Source: Desulfosarcina alkanivorans | Lineage (GTDB): Bacteria > Desulfobacterota > Desulfobacteria > Desulfobacterales > Desulfosarcinaceae | Assembly: GCF_009688945.1 (NCBI RefSeq) | Contig: NZ_AP021874.1 | Location: 124,001 to 188,000, forward strand | Direction: 5' to 3' | Length of the DNA: 64,000 bases | Shown: positions 35,811 to 46,300 of the stretch, piece by piece | Position numbering within the stretch: position 1 is the stretch's first letter | Layout: each line of letters starts with the position of its first letter | Translations under genes and position numbers: made by a program | The notes under the pieces: model-generated | What the model was told of the DNA's origin: nothing | Databases searched by the model: none | What the model saw: only the letters and a program-made list of their open reading frames with translations

Positions 35811-38150
35811 TCACTGCCCGGCAGCGGTCCGGTCCCCCTCCAGGACCGCCCGGACCTTGCCGGTCAGGGATTGGACCGAAAACGGTTTCTGGAGGAAATG
35901 GACATCGTTTTCGATAATGCCCTGGTGGATGATCACATCGGCCGTATACCCAGACATATACAGGACCTTGAGATTCGGTATGAGTGTGTCGATGCGCGCT
36001 TTTAACTCCTTTCCGTTCATTTCCGGCATGACCACGTCCGTGACCAGCAGGTGAATCGAATCCCTGTTGAGCGATGCCTGTTTGATCGCTTCCGAAGGGT
36101 TGCGGGCCGCAAGGACCGTGTATCCGTATCGCTCGAGCATGTCCTTGCACAGGTCGAGGATGGATTGCTCATCTTCCACCACCAACAGGGTCTCCGTTCC
36201 CCTGGCGACGGCCCGGCGTTCGGGTTCTCCTTCTTCCTGGACGGGCGAGGCCGTTCGGGGGAGGTAGATCCGGAAGGTGGTGCCGCGTCCCGGTTCGCTC
36301 TGAACGCTGATATGGCCATTGTTCTGCCTCACGATCCCATACACCGTCGCCAGGCCCAGCCCGGTCCCCCGGCCGACCTCTTTGGTCGTAAAAAACGGTT
36401 CGAAAAGATTCTCAATCGTCGCCTCGTCCATGCCGCTGCCCTTGTCACTGACCGCCAGCATCGCAAACCGGCCTTGAATACAGCCTGCATGGGTGGCGCA
36501 GTGTTGTTCGTCGACCACCACGTTTTCAGTCTGGATGGTGATTTTTCCCACCCCGACGGCCGCATCCCGCGCGTTAACGCACAGATTGGTCAGGATCTGA
36601 TCGATCTGGGCGGGATCGATCTTGACCGCCCACAGGTTGGCTCCGGGCATCCAGGAAAGATCCATGTCTTCGCCGATAAGCCGCCGGAGCATCTTGAGCA
36701 TGCCCGATATGGTGTCGTTCAGGTCAAGCACCTTGGGCCTTGCCGGCTGCCTTCTTGCAAAGGCCAGCAACTGCCCGGTGAGATCCGCCGACCGCTGCGC
36801 CGCTTCGCTGATTTGCCTGAGATCGTGACGTGCCGGGTGGGAGGGGGTTATCTGCATCGTTGCCAGTTCGGCATGGCCCATGATGACGCCCAGCATATTG
36901 TTGAAATCATGCGCGATGCCGCCTGCCAGGGTGCCGATGGCTTCCATTTTCCGGGATTTTATCAATTGCTGCTCAAACAGCTTGCGCTCCTTGTAGACCG
37001 AATCGAATTCCTCTTTGATGAGAAGGATGGATTGATACAGGAAATAGAGCGGATGATCCTCGGCCATATCGAAATCGGAATCGATCCCCTCCACATCCCA
37101 GTTGACCCGGCCGATCAAGGCCATCAGGTTTTCGATCTCTTCGTAATGCAGAACGACCGGCTTTTTTCTTTCTTTTTGCGGCGCTGTCCCGGAGACGGGT
37201 CCGGACCGGTCGTCGCGGATTAAGCGGAATGCATGGCTGATATCCCCGGCGATTCTCGTTTTAAAGGGCAGGGACGGTCGGTTCAGATGCAGGGCGGTTT
37301 TCATGAATGTATTGGCACCATATACGATATACATACTGATCGGAGACCGCTGGTGCCATTCTTTCAGGGACTGCACGTACTTTATGCGTGCCGATCGGCT
37401 TCCTCCCTCGAGCCGGCCGGCATCGACGACCATGTATCGGATGCCGCCATTTCCGGACAGCGTCCGGTTGCAGAGGTCGCGGGTACGCCCGATGAGAGGA
37501 AGGTGCTGGAATTCAAGGCGTCCCGTCGACGTCGAATGCAAAATGCACTGGTCAATCAGCACCATCTCGTTGGCGAACGTTGGTGTCCGCACGTTCCAGG
37601 CCTCGTCTGCAAGAACTTCAACCGGCCTCAGATGACGCTCTTCAGGATCATGGCGGCCGGAAATATCTATCGGGAGGCCTGCGGCCGGCCGTTCCTTTTT
37701 GCCGTTGATCTTCAATGCCAGGTTGACCGCTTCCCGGTAGTTCCCGGCGACATGAATGTATTTGCCGGTGGTGTTGAATCGTTTGCCGATCTTTACCGCG
37801 ATGGACAGGGGATGGGACAAGTTGCAGAAAATTAAGTTCAACCCTCTGCTGTTATCGTTCAGTGCACGGGAGAAATTTCTTCGCGCTTCCGATTCCGAAC
37901 CCGTTAAAAAGGTATAGTCTTCAATTTGAACGTATGGGCCCCGGCCTCCTGAGACAAGGCCGGCGATTTTGTCGTTGAGCGCCAGCGAGTTGCGTACGCC
38001 TTCCACATCCGCATACCCTTCGGGCGCGCTGTAGATGATGGAATCATCGATGACCCGGAAATTGGCAGTGAAGGTGCTGCTGACTTGTTGATTATTCCAT
38101 TGCGGATCGGAGAGAACCTCGAGCCCTGTCACCGGACAATAAAATGTCAT
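35811..38150 (-). CDS. Hybrid histidine kinase with duplicated novel sensory module
   Basis: Soluble 779-residue hybrid kinase. Two similar, tandem N-terminal modules lie at about 30-147 and 195-311. Both start with an [VL]ID-x2-I[IL]xS-x3-G strand ([13 protein letters not shown] at 33, [13 protein letters not shown] at 198), then a G-S-x-S/E-x-AR segment, and end with similar hydrophobic strands. I do not know a named family for them. A coiled coil leads to HisKA (GGIAHDFNN), HATPase ([14 protein letters not shown]) and a C-terminal receiver with [13 protein letters not shown]. No transmembrane helix is present, so the signal is cytoplasmic. The ATG at 38150 is preferred over 38198 because AGGAT lies seven bases before it. 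No cognate regulator is adjacent. Confidence 0.88.
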   Translation of the reverse strand: MTFYCPVTGLEVLSDPQWNNQQVSSTFTANFRVIDDSIIYSAPEGYADVEGVRNSLALNDKIAGLVSGGRGPYVQIEDYTFLTGSESEARRNFSRALNDNSRGLNLIFCNLSHPLSIAVKIGKRFNTTGKYIHVAGNYREAVNLALKINGKKERPAAGLPIDISGRHDPEERHLRPVEVLADEAWNVRTPTFANEMVLIDQCILHSTSTGRLEFQHLPLIGRTRDLCNRTLSGNGGIRYMVVDAGRLEGGSRSARIKYVQSLKEWHQRSPISMYIVYGANTFMKTALHLNRPSLPFKTRIAGDISHAFRLIRDDRSGPVSGTAPQKERKKPVVLHYEEIENLMALIGRVNWDVEGIDSDFDMAEDHPLYFLYQSILLIKEEFDSVYKERKLFEQQLIKSRKMEAIGTLAGGIAHDFNNMLGVIMGHAELATMQITPSHPARHDLRQISEAAQRSADLTGQLLAFARRQPARPKVLDLNDTISGMLKMLRRLIGEDMDLSWMPGANLWAVKIDPAQIDQILTNLCVNARDAAVGVGKITIQTENVVVDEQHCATHAGCIQGRFAMLAVSDKGSGMDEATIENLFEPFFTTKEVGRGTGLGLATVYGIVRQNNGHISVQSEPGRGTTFRIYLPRTASPVQEEGEPERRAVARGTETLLVVEDEQSILDLCKDMLERYGYTVLAARNPSEAIKQASLNRDSIHLLVTDVVMPEMNGKELKARIDTLIPNLKVLYMSGYTADVIIHQGIIENDVHFLQKPFSVQSLTGKVRAVLEGDRTAAGQ

Positions 38151-38666
38151 GGGGATATCCTGTTTTTTCCGATTGGTTCTGCTCGGGCGCACCTGCATTG
38201 CGGCATTGGGGAGGCAAACATCCGGGACGATAACCCGTCACATGAAAAAATGGCCACCCGTCGGGCTGGAAGGGGGCGCCGGAAATGGTCACCGCCCGGA
38301 CACCCGGACCCGGCTCCCGGGTGCCTCGTCGTCAAGCGGCCCTTATCCTTTTACCTTCCAGAATTGGCGGAATTCGTCAAGGAAGGATTGGCTGCCTGAT
38401 CCTTCCGGTGAAGACAGGCCGCCGCCGTCTCCCTGTCATCCGGCTTCTGATGTCTTGCCTCAGCCCGGATACAAGGGGCCTCCGATCGGTCGGGGCGGCA
38501 GCCGGCCGGGAAAAAACCGGGAGAAGATGAATACAAATGCATGGGAGTTGTGATATGACCCCATGGAATCCGGCCATTGTGGTGAGGCCCTGTTTGCGCA
38601 GCCGGGGCCGGTCGTGCCGGAGTGAGAAATACTGACTGAACGGACCTGCCCGGAGGAGCCTGAAAA
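38151..38666. other. Divergent intergenic region before adenine deaminase
   Basis: GC-rich and without a supported gene, though frames are open on both strands. It must hold promoters for the hybrid kinase (minus) and the deaminase (plus). I looked for a purine riboswitch-like fold before the deaminase gene and saw none. Confidence 0.4.
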
Positions 38667-40454
38667 ATGAAATCGTTCATACCCGCTGAAGACCAGGCCC
38701 GGCGGCTGCTGGCCGTCGCCCTTGGAGGTGAAGACGCCGATCTGGCCGTGGTCAATGCCCGCATGGTCAATGTCTACACTGGAGAAATTCTGGACGGGAG
38801 CCAGATTGCGGTCAGCGAAAAGTGGATCGCTTATGTGGGCCGGGATGCGTCTGCCAGCATCGGCCCCCGGACGCAGGTTCTCGATGCCGGTGGAAAGATC
38901 GTGATCCCCGGCCTCATCGAAGGCCATACCCACCTGGTCTGGCTGGCGTCGGTTTCCGAATACCTGCGGTACCTGGTGCCCGGCGGCACCACCACCGTGA
39001 TCTCGGAGACCCTGGAGGCCTATCCTGTGGCCGGTGTCGAGGGCGTGGTCGATGTGCTGGCATCGTTTGCGGACCAGCCGATCAAGCTATTCGGCACGGC
39101 GCCGGCCATGGTGTCCGTCAGCCGGGCGACGGCGGGGATTGCCGACCGGGACCTGGCGTTGCTGGTTTCCCGTGAGGATGTGCTGGGGCTGGGCGAGTCA
39201 TACTGGCAGGCGCTGATGCAGCAGCCCGACTCGCTGCTGCCGGCCTATGCCGCCGTGCGCGGGCAGCGCAAGACCCTGGAGGGCCACTCGGCCGGTGCCA
39301 GTGAGAAAAAACTGAACGCCTATGTGGCCGCAGGCATTTCATCATGCCACGAACCCATCAGCGCCCCGGACGTCCTGGATCGTATCCGGCTGGGCCTGCA
39401 TGTGATGATCCGGGAAGGCAGCATCCGGCGCGACCTGGCGGCCATTTCAAAGATCACCGGGACCGGTGTGGATACCCGGCGGTTGATCCTGTCGACCGAT
39501 GGCGTGGCCCCCGACGACCTGATTGCCAGAGGCGGACTGGACCATGTGCTCCAGAAAGCCATCGACTGCGGATTCGATCCGGTCGCCGCCGTGCAGATGG
39601 CGACCCTCAACGTGGCCGAACATTTCGGCATCGACGGCATGACGGGCGGCATTGCCCCCGGCCGCTGCGCCGACATGCTGGTCCTGCCGGACCTCGGAAC
39701 CATCGATCCGCAGTGGGTGATCAGCAACGGCCGGGTGGTGGCCGAAGGGGGACATATGCTCGTGGCGCCGCGGGTGCACGCCTACTCGGCGCAAAGCCGC
39801 ACCACGGTTCACCTCGACGCCGCCATGGACCCCGGGCGTTTTGCCATCCCGGCGCCCGGCCATCCGTCGACGGCCTCCGTTCGGGTGATCGACATGGTCA
39901 GCGACCTGGTGACGCGGGCGGCCGCCTTTGACATGCCGGTGGTCGACGGCCGGATCCCATGCGACCCGGCGCGGGATATCCTCAAGGCGGCGGCAATCGA
40001 TCGGACCCGCCGCCCGGGCCGGACCTTCACCGGCCTGATTCACGGCTTCGGTCTGGCCCGCGGCGCCCTGGCCGCAAGCAGTGCCTGGGATACCTGCGAC
40101 ATCATCGTGGTGGGTACCGACGACACGGATATGGCCCTGGCGGTGAACCGGATCTCCGACATGCAGGGCGGGGCCGTGCTGTGCGACGGCGGCAGGGTGG
40201 TCCAGGAGATTCCCATGCCGGTCCTGGGCGTTATTTCCGACCTGCCCATGGAGACCCTTGCCGGTCGTCTGGCGGACCTGAAGGCCGCCGTCCGGGAACG
40301 GGGATGCCCGTTTCCCGACCCGCTCCTGTCGCTGATCGCCCTGACCGGGGCGGCGATTCCCTTTTTCCGCATCTGTGAAGAGGGGCTGGTGGACCTGAAG
40401 ACCGGCCGGACGGCCGGATGCCTGTCCGACCCCGCTTCCGTTGACAGCGGCTGA
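38667..40454 (+). CDS. ade: Adenine deaminase
   Basis: Converts adenine to hypoxanthine and ammonia in purine salvage; 595 residues, the normal length of the bacterial Ade family in the amidohydrolase superfamily. Metal-binding and family motifs are EGHTHL, GGTTTVISETLEAYPVAG, EGHSAGASEKKLNAY, CHEPISAPDVLDRIRLGLHVMIREGS and LSTDGVAPDDL. The C-terminal VLGVISDLPMETLA is also typical. GGAGG precedes the ATG at a normal distance. It is convergent with the following methyltransferase; no transporter or other purine gene is adjacent. Confidence 0.95.
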   Translation: MKSFIPAEDQARRLLAVALGGEDADLAVVNARMVNVYTGEILDGSQIAVSEKWIAYVGRDASASIGPRTQVLDAGGKIVIPGLIEGHTHLVWLASVSEYLRYLVPGGTTTVISETLEAYPVAGVEGVVDVLASFADQPIKLFGTAPAMVSVSRATAGIADRDLALLVSREDVLGLGESYWQALMQQPDSLLPAYAAVRGQRKTLEGHSAGASEKKLNAYVAAGISSCHEPISAPDVLDRIRLGLHVMIREGSIRRDLAAISKITGTGVDTRRLILSTDGVAPDDLIARGGLDHVLQKAIDCGFDPVAAVQMATLNVAEHFGIDGMTGGIAPGRCADMLVLPDLGTIDPQWVISNGRVVAEGGHMLVAPRVHAYSAQSRTTVHLDAAMDPGRFAIPAPGHPSTASVRVIDMVSDLVTRAAAFDMPVVDGRIPCDPARDILKAAAIDRTRRPGRTFTGLIHGFGLARGALAASSAWDTCDIIVVGTDDTDMALAVNRISDMQGGAVLCDGGRVVQEIPMPVLGVISDLPMETLAGRLADLKAAVRERGCPFPDPLLSLIALTGAAIPFFRICEEGLVDLKTGRTAGCLSDPASVDSG

Positions 40455-40470
40455 CCCGGATGCCAGACGG

Positions 40471-41139
40471 TCAGGCGGTATCGCCGGCGGCTTTGCGGAG
40501 CAGGATCACGTCATCGGCGATCATGTGGAGGCGGGCATCGAAACGCCGGGCGAGGTAGGCAAATGTGGCGCGGCTGTAAAAACAGACGTGGGTTACATCT
40601 CGAATATAGTGCCATTTGGCGAAGGCGTGGCGGTCGATCACCAGTTTGGTCATCATCCCCAGCCAGCCGTTCGGGGCCAGCATCCGGAACAGTGCTTCAA
40701 ACTCCCTGCCGGGGGCGTGCAGGTGTTCCACGACTTCAGTGGCACAGATGAAGTCATAGGTCCTGTCGAACACGGAGGGGTCGTTGCAGTAAAACGGGTC
40801 ATACAGATCGACCTCATGCCCCTGTTCCTCCAGCAGGACCGACAGGGTCGGTCCCGGCCCGCAGCCAAAATCCAGCCCCTTTTGCCCGGGCTTCAGACGC
40901 TTTGCCAGGGGCCTGGCCAACCGGGACAGGAATCGGCGATACCCCGGGTCTCCCGCATCGTTTTGGTGCAGATCGTAGACGGCTTTTTCCACTTCGGGGC
41001 CGGGCCGGTAGCATCGGGGGACAAAGACCAGTCGGCAATGCCGGCAGCGCAGGTAGCGCCTTCGCTGGTCTTCGAAGAATAAATCCGCACGTTCACCGCG
41101 GCACAGGGGGCAGCGGGGCGTATTCAATGGGGTCGGCAT
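40471..41139 (-). CDS. Methyltransferase with N-terminal zinc ribbon
   Basis: A 222-residue protein. Four cysteines in CPLCRGERAD and CRHCRLVF near the N-terminus form a probable zinc ribbon. A class I SAM methyltransferase fold follows with motif I GLDFGCGPGPT and ATEVVEHLHAPG. The same plan (ribbon plus methyltransferase 25-like domain) is common in Desulfobacterota and often described only as class I SAM methyltransferase; the target is unknown. The ATG at 41139 is chosen over a TTG at 41148. It lies 13 bases downstream of the frameshifted ferredoxin-like gene on the same strand. Confidence 0.84.
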   Translation of the reverse strand: MPTPLNTPRCPLCRGERADLFFEDQRRRYLRCRHCRLVFVPRCYRPGPEVEKAVYDLHQNDAGDPGYRRFLSRLARPLAKRLKPGQKGLDFGCGPGPTLSVLLEEQGHEVDLYDPFYCNDPSVFDRTYDFICATEVVEHLHAPGREFEALFRMLAPNGWLGMMTKLVIDRHAFAKWHYIRDVTHVCFYSRATFAYLARRFDARLHMIADDVILLRKAAGDTA

Positions 41140-41152
41140 CTTTGACAACCGG

Positions 41153-42210
41153 TCAGATGAGCCGGCGTTTTTTAGCCATCAGCATCATCTGCTCGGCCAT
41201 GCTGGTGGGCGGGATGCGGCAGTCCGCACCGGCTTTCGGGATCAGCCGGAGTGCTTCCGTGGGGCAGGTGACGACACACAGGCCGCATCCGATGCAGCGG
41301 TCCGGATCGACCCGGACCGTCTCTTCCATGCCCATGGTCAGGGCACCCATCTGGCAGCGCGCCAGGCAGGCTTCACAGCCCGTGCAATCATCGCTTGACA
41401 CCTCTCGGCCAGGTGGTTGGCCATCACCAGCTCCACCGGCCTGGGATGCTTGTTCAGGGCGGTCAGCACGCCGCAGCAGTTGCACATGCCGGAAGGGTTC
41501 TGGGCGGTTGCCGGCTGGGTGACCAGCCCGGCTTCCCGGCACTGGTCCATGATCGCCACGGCTTCCTCCAGGGACACCTCCCGGCCCATGTCGCGATCAA
41601 GGTAGTACTGCCCCATGGAACCGAACATGAAACAGGCCTCCAGGGGTTTGCCGCACCCCTGGTCGACCACCTGCATGCGTTTTCGGCAGATGCAGTCGGT
41701 CACCACGATACGCGGCTTGCTTTTGAGGATTTGAACGGCATCGTCATAGCTGGCCACATGGTGCCGTGCATCGATGGACCGGTGGACGGGGATGGGGCGC
41801 AGAAAGCAGTCCGCGCCGGCCTGCATGGCGTTTTCGAATCCCTCCTCGAAATACTGCCCCACCATTTCAGCCAGTTCCCGATCGAGATTTTTGACTTGGA
41901 ACTCGAACAGGCCGTGCACGAACGGGATCGCGCCGTAGCGGTCGCCGGCATCGTTTCTGATGCGGAACAGCAGCCCCCGCTCGGCCATGTCGTCCAGCCG
42001 GGCCGCCACGTCGTCAGCCGGGCGGCCCAGTCGCTCGGCCACCGATTCCGGGGTCTCGAGCATATGGCTCAGAGCCAGAAACATCGCCGCGTCCTCCTCG
42101 GAAAACAGATAGCGCAGAATATCGATTTCGATTCCTGAAGCCGTGGCGGGGAATCCCATGGAATAAAGATCGAGCCGTTCCTGCAACGTACGGAAAATGG
42201 GGGCGGTCAT
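41153..42210 (-). pseudogene. 4Fe-4S ferredoxin-type protein split by a -1 frameshift
   Basis: Two frames together encode one normal-looking protein of about 350 residues. The first, from an ATG at 42210 (AGGAG five bases before), has a winged-helix-like part (TPESVAERLGRPADDVAARL) and a Cys-rich domain (DCICRKRM, GKPLEACFMFG, GMCNCCG). It then loses homology after VMANHLAE near 41405. The other frame picks up exactly there with SSDDCTGCEACLARCQMGAL and DRCIGCGLCVVTCPTEAL, two [4Fe-4S] motifs, and ends at 41153. Adding one G in GCCGAGAGG (minus, 41401-41409) restores AEEVSSDDC. The cause may be a real deletion, a sequencing error or programmed slippage. Confidence 0.8.
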
Positions 42211-42310
42211 GACGACTCCTCTGGTCGGTAAACGATCGGTTGTCGGACGGGCGTGCTGGCTATGCGAACTAATGGAAACCGTGACGGTTGTCAATGGCTG
42301 GCCACCGGGG

Positions 42311-43363
42311 TCAGACCGGGGGTGCGGCCGCGACGTTATCATAGTCGAAGGTGAAGTGGTTGCCGGCAAACAGATCCCGGCAGGCCGCGACGACGTCGGC
42401 GTCGTATTGGGTGCCTTTGTGCTGGGCCAGCTTCGCCAGGGCCGCTTTGATTCCGCGGGCCGGCCGATAGGGCCGGAAAGAGCTGTTGGCTTCGGTGACA
42501 TCGGCAACGGCCAATATCTTCGCCTCCTGCAGAATCTCGTCGCCGCAAAGTCCCTGCGGGTAGCCCGAGCCGTCCAGCCGTTCATGATGCTGGAGCACCA
42601 TCCGGGCCACGGGCCAGGGGAAGGGGATGCCCTTCAGGATGTCAAAGCTGACCTGGGGATGAATTTTGATCATTTCGAACTCGGCCGGCAGCAGGCTGCC
42701 GGCCCGGCTGAGAATCGAGACGGGGATGCGGATCTTGCCCACGTCGTGCAGGAGTCCGGCAATCCGAAGCCCTTCGATCGTTTCCGCTTCAAGCCCCATC
42801 CGGCCTGCAATCGCACAGGCCAGCTGGGCCACCCGCTGCTGGTGGCCGGCCGTATAGGGATCCCTGATTTCAACCATCAGCGCCATGCTGCGGATACTGG
42901 CGTCGAGCATTTCGTGGATTTCGGCTGTTTTCTGTTCCACCTGGTGCGCCAGCTGTTCATTTTGGGTTTCCAGCTGCTGGCGCATCGCTTCGAGGGAGAC
43001 GTGCGTTCGAATCCTCGCCTTGACCTCCGCCGCGTGAAAGGGCTTGGTGATATAGTCTACCGCTCCCAGTTCAAAGCCCTTCGTTTTGCTCTCGGTTTCA
43101 CTCATGGCGGTGATGAAAATGACCGGAATGGGCGCGGTATCCGGGTTGGCTTTCAATCGCGCACAGACTTCGTAGCCGCTCATCCGGGGCATCATGATGT
43201 CCAGCAGCACCACATCCGGTTTATGTTTGACCGCATACGCCAGGGCGTTGGGGCCGTTTTTGGCGATGCCCAGACGGTACTCGGCCGTCAGGGTGTTGAC
43301 CAGCAGGTCAATGTTGGTCGGGTTGTCGTCCACGATCAGGACCAAGGGGCGTGATGGTTTCAT
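42311..43363 (-). CDS. Receiver-HD-GYP response regulator (c-di-GMP phosphodiesterase type)
   Basis: A 350-residue cytoplasmic regulator. The receiver domain (1-120) has VLIVDDNPTN and the phospho-acceptor in VVLLDIMMPRMSG. A coiled coil of about 40 residues leads to an HD-GYP domain with RDPYTAGHQQRVAQL, LLHDVGKIRIP, HPQVSFDIL and HHERLDGSGYP, all expected metal ligands. The late DALTSxRPYR segment of the family is altered to VTEANSSFRPYRPA. AGGAG lies four bases before the ATG. It begins ten bases after the stop of the large hybrid kinase, so it is a likely output of that kinase. Confidence 0.93.
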   Translation of the reverse strand: MKPSRPLVLIVDDNPTNIDLLVNTLTAEYRLGIAKNGPNALAYAVKHKPDVVLLDIMMPRMSGYEVCARLKANPDTAPIPVIFITAMSETESKTKGFELGAVDYITKPFHAAEVKARIRTHVSLEAMRQQLETQNEQLAHQVEQKTAEIHEMLDASIRSMALMVEIRDPYTAGHQQRVAQLACAIAGRMGLEAETIEGLRIAGLLHDVGKIRIPVSILSRAGSLLPAEFEMIKIHPQVSFDILKGIPFPWPVARMVLQHHERLDGSGYPQGLCGDEILQEAKILAVADVTEANSSFRPYRPARGIKAALAKLAQHKGTQYDADVVAACRDLFAGNHFTFDYDNVAAAPPV

Positions 43364-43373
43364 GGGGCTCCTG

Positions 43374-46300
43374 TCAGCTTGCGCGAATCCTGCGGATGGT
43401 TTCCAGCGCCTGGTCGTAGTCGTAGCGCCTGACCTGTTGTTCCAGCGTGTCCAGATCGGTCGCGTCGACCCCTTCGCCTCCGGCATGGTGTTGCCTGACC
43501 GCAGGCATGGTTTTCAAAATGGCTTCCGGGTCGGCCCGGTCGATGGCGTCGGCCAGCCGGGCCAGGAGGTCGTCAAGGGGCATGCCGGTTTCGGCGGACG
43601 CCTCGGGGAGGGCATCGCCGGGCCCGGTTTCCGTCAGCGAGGCGATCGATTCGAGCACCTGATTCAAACTGGCCGACACGCCGGCCACCAGGCCTTCGAG
43701 ATGAGACGGCCGGACGTCCGTCGCCGGGATGCCGTCACAGGCGGTTTCAAGCGCACCGGCCGCCTGGTGCAGCCGGTGGGCGCCAATGTTGGCGGCGCTT
43801 CCCTTCAGGCCATGGGCCAGCTGACGCATCATCTCCAGGTCGTTGCCGGTGAGGGCGCGGTTCATTTCGCCGGCGGTATCCCGGTTGTCCGCACCAAACC
43901 CGATCAGGATGCGTCTTAGCGTGGGGCCGTCCAAATCCAGGGTTTCCCTTGCCCGGGCAATGTCGATCCCGGGCAGCCGGGACGGAAGGCGGCCACGGTG
44001 GTCAATCGGCGGCCCGGACGGCTGACGACGGGCGTCCGGGGATCCTTTTCCAGCGCCGGTCCCTGCGTCTTCCGCTGCCGTGGATGCCGACGCGTGCTCG
44101 CGGGTCCGCAACAATCGCCAGAGGGTGTGGAACAGGCGATCCTGGTTGACCGGTTTGGCGATGTAGCCATCCATTCCCGCGTCAAGGCACTTCTCCTCGT
44201 CGCCTTTCATGGCATGGGCCGTCATGGCAATAATGGGAAGGGACGCGCCCCGGGGCAGTTCACGAATCCGCCGGGTGGCTTCGTAGCCGTTCATCCGGGG
44301 CATCTGAATGTCCATCAGTACGGCATCGAACGGCGCGCGCCGGACGGCCTGCACGGCCGCTTCACCGTTGCTGACGATGGAGACGGCGATGCCGGCCCCT
44401 TCGAGTATGGCCTGGGCCACCTGCTGGTTGGTGGGGTTGTCTTCGGCCACCAGAATCCGGATTCCTTTCAATGGCGCACGATAGATGGAGGCCCTGGTCG
44501 TAAACGGTTTCTTCCAGCCGGCCGCCTTGACGCCGCTTTTGCCGAAACCGTCCATGATGGCGTCGAACAGGGTCGACGGGTAAATGGGTTTGGTCAGAAA
44601 TCCGTTGATGCCCTCTTTTTCCGCCTTGATGCGCTGTTCCTGGCCGCCGAAAGCCGTCATCATGATGATGGGCATGGCCAGCTTCAACTCCCGGCGGATC
44701 ATTCTGGAGGCCTCGATGCCATCCATCCCGGGCATCCGCCAGTCCATCATGATCAGTTCGATCGGATTGTTGCGCATCATGTTGTCTTTCAGCCGGCTCA
44801 GGGCCTCCGGCCCGGAAGAGAGGGCCTCCACCCTGAATCCCAGAGAGACCAGCATTTTGCGCATGATGGTCCTGCTGTCGGCCAGGTCGTCGACCACGAG
44901 CACGTTCAGGCCCTGAATGTCAGGGGGCACTTCCAGTTTGACCACCGGCCTGTCCTCGGGACGACGCAACCGCACCGTAAAGAAAAAGGTGCTGCCCCGG
45001 CCCACCTCGGATTGCACGCCGATGTCGCCACCCATCATCGTTACCAGCTGTTTGCAGATGCTCAACCCCAGGCCGGTGCCTTCGTATTGCCGCGTCGAGG
45101 AGGTATCCGCCTGGCTGAAGGGATCGAAAAGCCGATCGATGTATTCGGGGGCGATGCCGGTGCCCGTATCCTTGACCGAAAAGGCCAGCACCACCCCGTC
45201 CGCCGGCACATCGTCCATCGGTTCCGATGGTTCCCGGACATCCAGCAGGATCACGCCGCCCGGTTCGGTGAACTTTATGGCGTTGCTGATCAGGTTGGTC
45301 AGGATCTGCTGCAGGCGCAGGGGGTCGCCGCTGACGGTTTTCGGGGTGTCCGGGTCGATATCGACCAGCAGTTCGATGCCTTTTTCGGACGCCTTGCCGA
45401 GGAACACTTCCAGGACCCGGTCAAAGACTTCATTCAGCCTGAACGTGCGTTCCCTCAGTTCGTACCTGCCGGCTTCGATCTTGGAAAAATCCAGGATGTC
45501 GTTGATAATGCCCAGCAGCGAGTAGGCTGAACTCTGGATGATTTTCAGGTAGTGGGCGACACGGGGGGCCACCGCTTCGCCCAGGGCCAGATCCGTGGCG
45601 GCAATGACGCCGTTCATGGGGGTCCGGATTTCGTGGCTCATGTTGGCCAAAAACTCGCTCTTGGCCCGGGTGGCGGTTTCGGCCAGCTCCTTGGCCTGCT
45701 TCAGTTCCCGGTCCGTTTTCTGGTGCCGTTTCATTTCAACCATCAGGCGAACATGGGAGGCCTTGATCCTGCGGTTGAGTTTCAGGACCACCAGGGTAAA
45801 GGCACCCAGGAGGCAAAAGGCCGCACAGGCAAAAAAAATCAAATGCCCGTAGCTGTGCAGTACATCCGCGAAGGAGATTTCCCCCGGGTCCGCGTATGGC
45901 CCTGCGTTCAATTCCTTCAGGCAGTCGTGAACCGGCTGATAGTTCAGCGGGGTGGTCCACCCCGCACAACCGGCCGCCCGTGCCACAGGTGAATCCGGCG
46001 GCATCTGCAGCAGCGCCACGGCCACTTTTTCCGCCAGCCCGTCGGAGGTATGCCTGACCTTGGCCATGGGCCATCCGGGGTATTCGCGCGTGCTGCAGGA
46101 ATAAGGCCTCGGCGTGCCCTTGTCATCCCGCAGCGGAATCACAAAATAATCGGCCAGGTCAATCCGGCCCCGGGCGCTGAGATCTTCCAGCGTATGGGTT
46201 CTCACCGTTCCGGCGTCGACCTGGCGGTCCCGGACCGCCGCCACCACCCGGTCGTGGGTTTCGTCAAAATGAAGTGCCTTGAAATCGCGGTGGGGATCGA

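Noticed and set aside
38085..38553. Two overlapping plus-strand frames upstream of adenine deaminase
   Set aside because: They overlap the hybrid kinase start antisense, lack ribosome binding sites and have low-complexity composition.
38500..38666. Purine riboswitch before the adenine deaminase gene
   Set aside because: I could not find the conserved junction sequences of a purine aptamer, only a GC-rich leader with a normal ribosome binding site.
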